A stretch of 5,623 nucleotides of DNA from Betaproteobacteria bacterium (GTDB taxonomy: Bacteria; Pseudomonadota; Gammaproteobacteria; Burkholderiales; Burkholderiaceae): contig JAATGO010000250.1 in NCBI GenBank assembly GCA_015654605.1, forward strand, positions 1 to 5,623, given 5' to 3'. The position numbers and the translations under genes are program-made. Below the pieces are notes generated by a model, which worked only from the letters and a program-made list of their open reading frames with translations, did not search any database and was not told the origin of the DNA. This document shows positions 5,180-5,623 of this stretch, in pieces (within the stretch, counting starts at the first letter, position 1; each line of letters begins with the position of its first letter).

Positions 5180-5623
5180 TTATCGATAGTCTTGCTGAGC
5201 CTTGTTGGATTCCGTCAGGAGCCAGTTGCGAAAGCTGATAATGTGAGGTTGTGATTCGACTCCTTTGGGACAGACAAAATAGTAGGCGACTGGAGAAAGG
5301 AGTGGCACGTCAAATAGCCTGACTAAGCTGCCATCGCTTATTTCAGTTTCAACATGTCCGCTGCGAGCTAACGCTATTCCCTGGCCCAGCAGTGCTGCTT
5401 CGATAGTCATGTTGGTATCAGCGAATCTGACACTTTCCTTGAGCGCAGAAATGCTGACACCGACTTGTTGAAACCAAAGCTCCCATTTCGGTACCAGATC
5501 TGCACCATCACGTGTCAGCAGCGGGTAGCGTAATAATTCGGCAGGTTCGCGCGGCGTACCAAAGCGGTGTAAGAGATCAGGACTGGCAACTGGAAAAATC
5601 TGCTCCCTGAACATGAATTCCGA
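5180..5623 (-). CDS. LysR-family transcriptional regulator, C-terminal part (cut by window edge)
   Basis: Only the last 147 or so residues are in the window, and the frame is open to the right edge. The apparent Met at 5614 is therefore internal, preceded by S-E-F. What is visible is the effector-binding domain, mainly its second half: EQIFPVASPDLLHRFG, the domain-linking strand followed by LLTRDG, then WELWFQQVGV, SVRFADTNMTIEAALLGQGIAL (the helix that faces the ligand), and the late AYYFVCPKGVESQPHIISFRNWL. These match the GcvA-like branch of LysR regulators. The N-terminal helix-turn-helix lies outside the window. LysR proteins are usually tetrameric activators of adjacent genes. Here the nearest gene is the EamA transporter, in the same direction rather than the usual divergent one, so control of that gene is possible but not shown. 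Confidence 0.9.
   Translation of the reverse strand, partial: SEFMFREQIFPVASPDLLHRFGTPREPAELLRYPLLTRDGADLVPKWELWFQQVGVSISALKESVRFADTNMTIEAALLGQGIALARSGHVETEISDGSLVRLFDVPLLSPVAYYFVCPKGVESQPHIISFRNWLLTESNKAQQDYR

Overview
The window looks like chromosomal DNA from a beta- or gammaproteobacterium. The evidence is the kind of genes present: TetR/AcrR and LysR regulators, an EamA/DMT exporter and a ketopantoate-reductase-like protein, together with Gram-negative style ribosome binding sites and a sigma70-like promoter. I cannot name the genus. Base composition is uneven. The first TetR gene and the reductase-like gene look richer in G+C, while the 1.1-3.2 kb stretch is AT-richer, so the region may be a mosaic. 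I see no tRNA, rRNA, CRISPR array, transposase or phage gene.

Layout: (1) 1-1406, plus strand: a TetR regulator with an AefR-like C-terminal half, a 133-residue protein of unknown function 19 nt downstream, and a 92-residue protein that looks like a distorted antibiotic-biosynthesis-monooxygenase (ABM) domain. (2) 1407-3060, minus strand: a five-helix membrane protein of unknown function (1522-2025) and, upstream of it, a second TetR regulator (2361-2951). The second TetR has a near-consensus promoter (TTGACA-N17-TAGAAT) overlapped by an ACTAGT-centred palindrome. A related ACTAGT-centred palindrome lies upstream of the membrane gene, so the two probably form one small regulatory circuit. (3) 3236-4132, minus strand: a 2-dehydropantoate 2-reductase (PanE/ApbA)-like gene interrupted by one in-frame TGA. 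It also has a Gly-to-Val change in its nucleotide-binding motif, so it is probably a recent pseudogene. (4) 4278-5623, minus strand: an EamA/DMT transporter directly downstream of a LysR-family regulator cut by the window edge.

How it works together (inference): these are three or four independent regulator-plus-target modules side by side rather than one pathway. I found no convincing novel defence or mobile system. The items most worth checking are the shared ACTAGT operators, the TGA-interrupted reductase, the palindrome over the first TetR start, and the two uncharacterised partner proteins.
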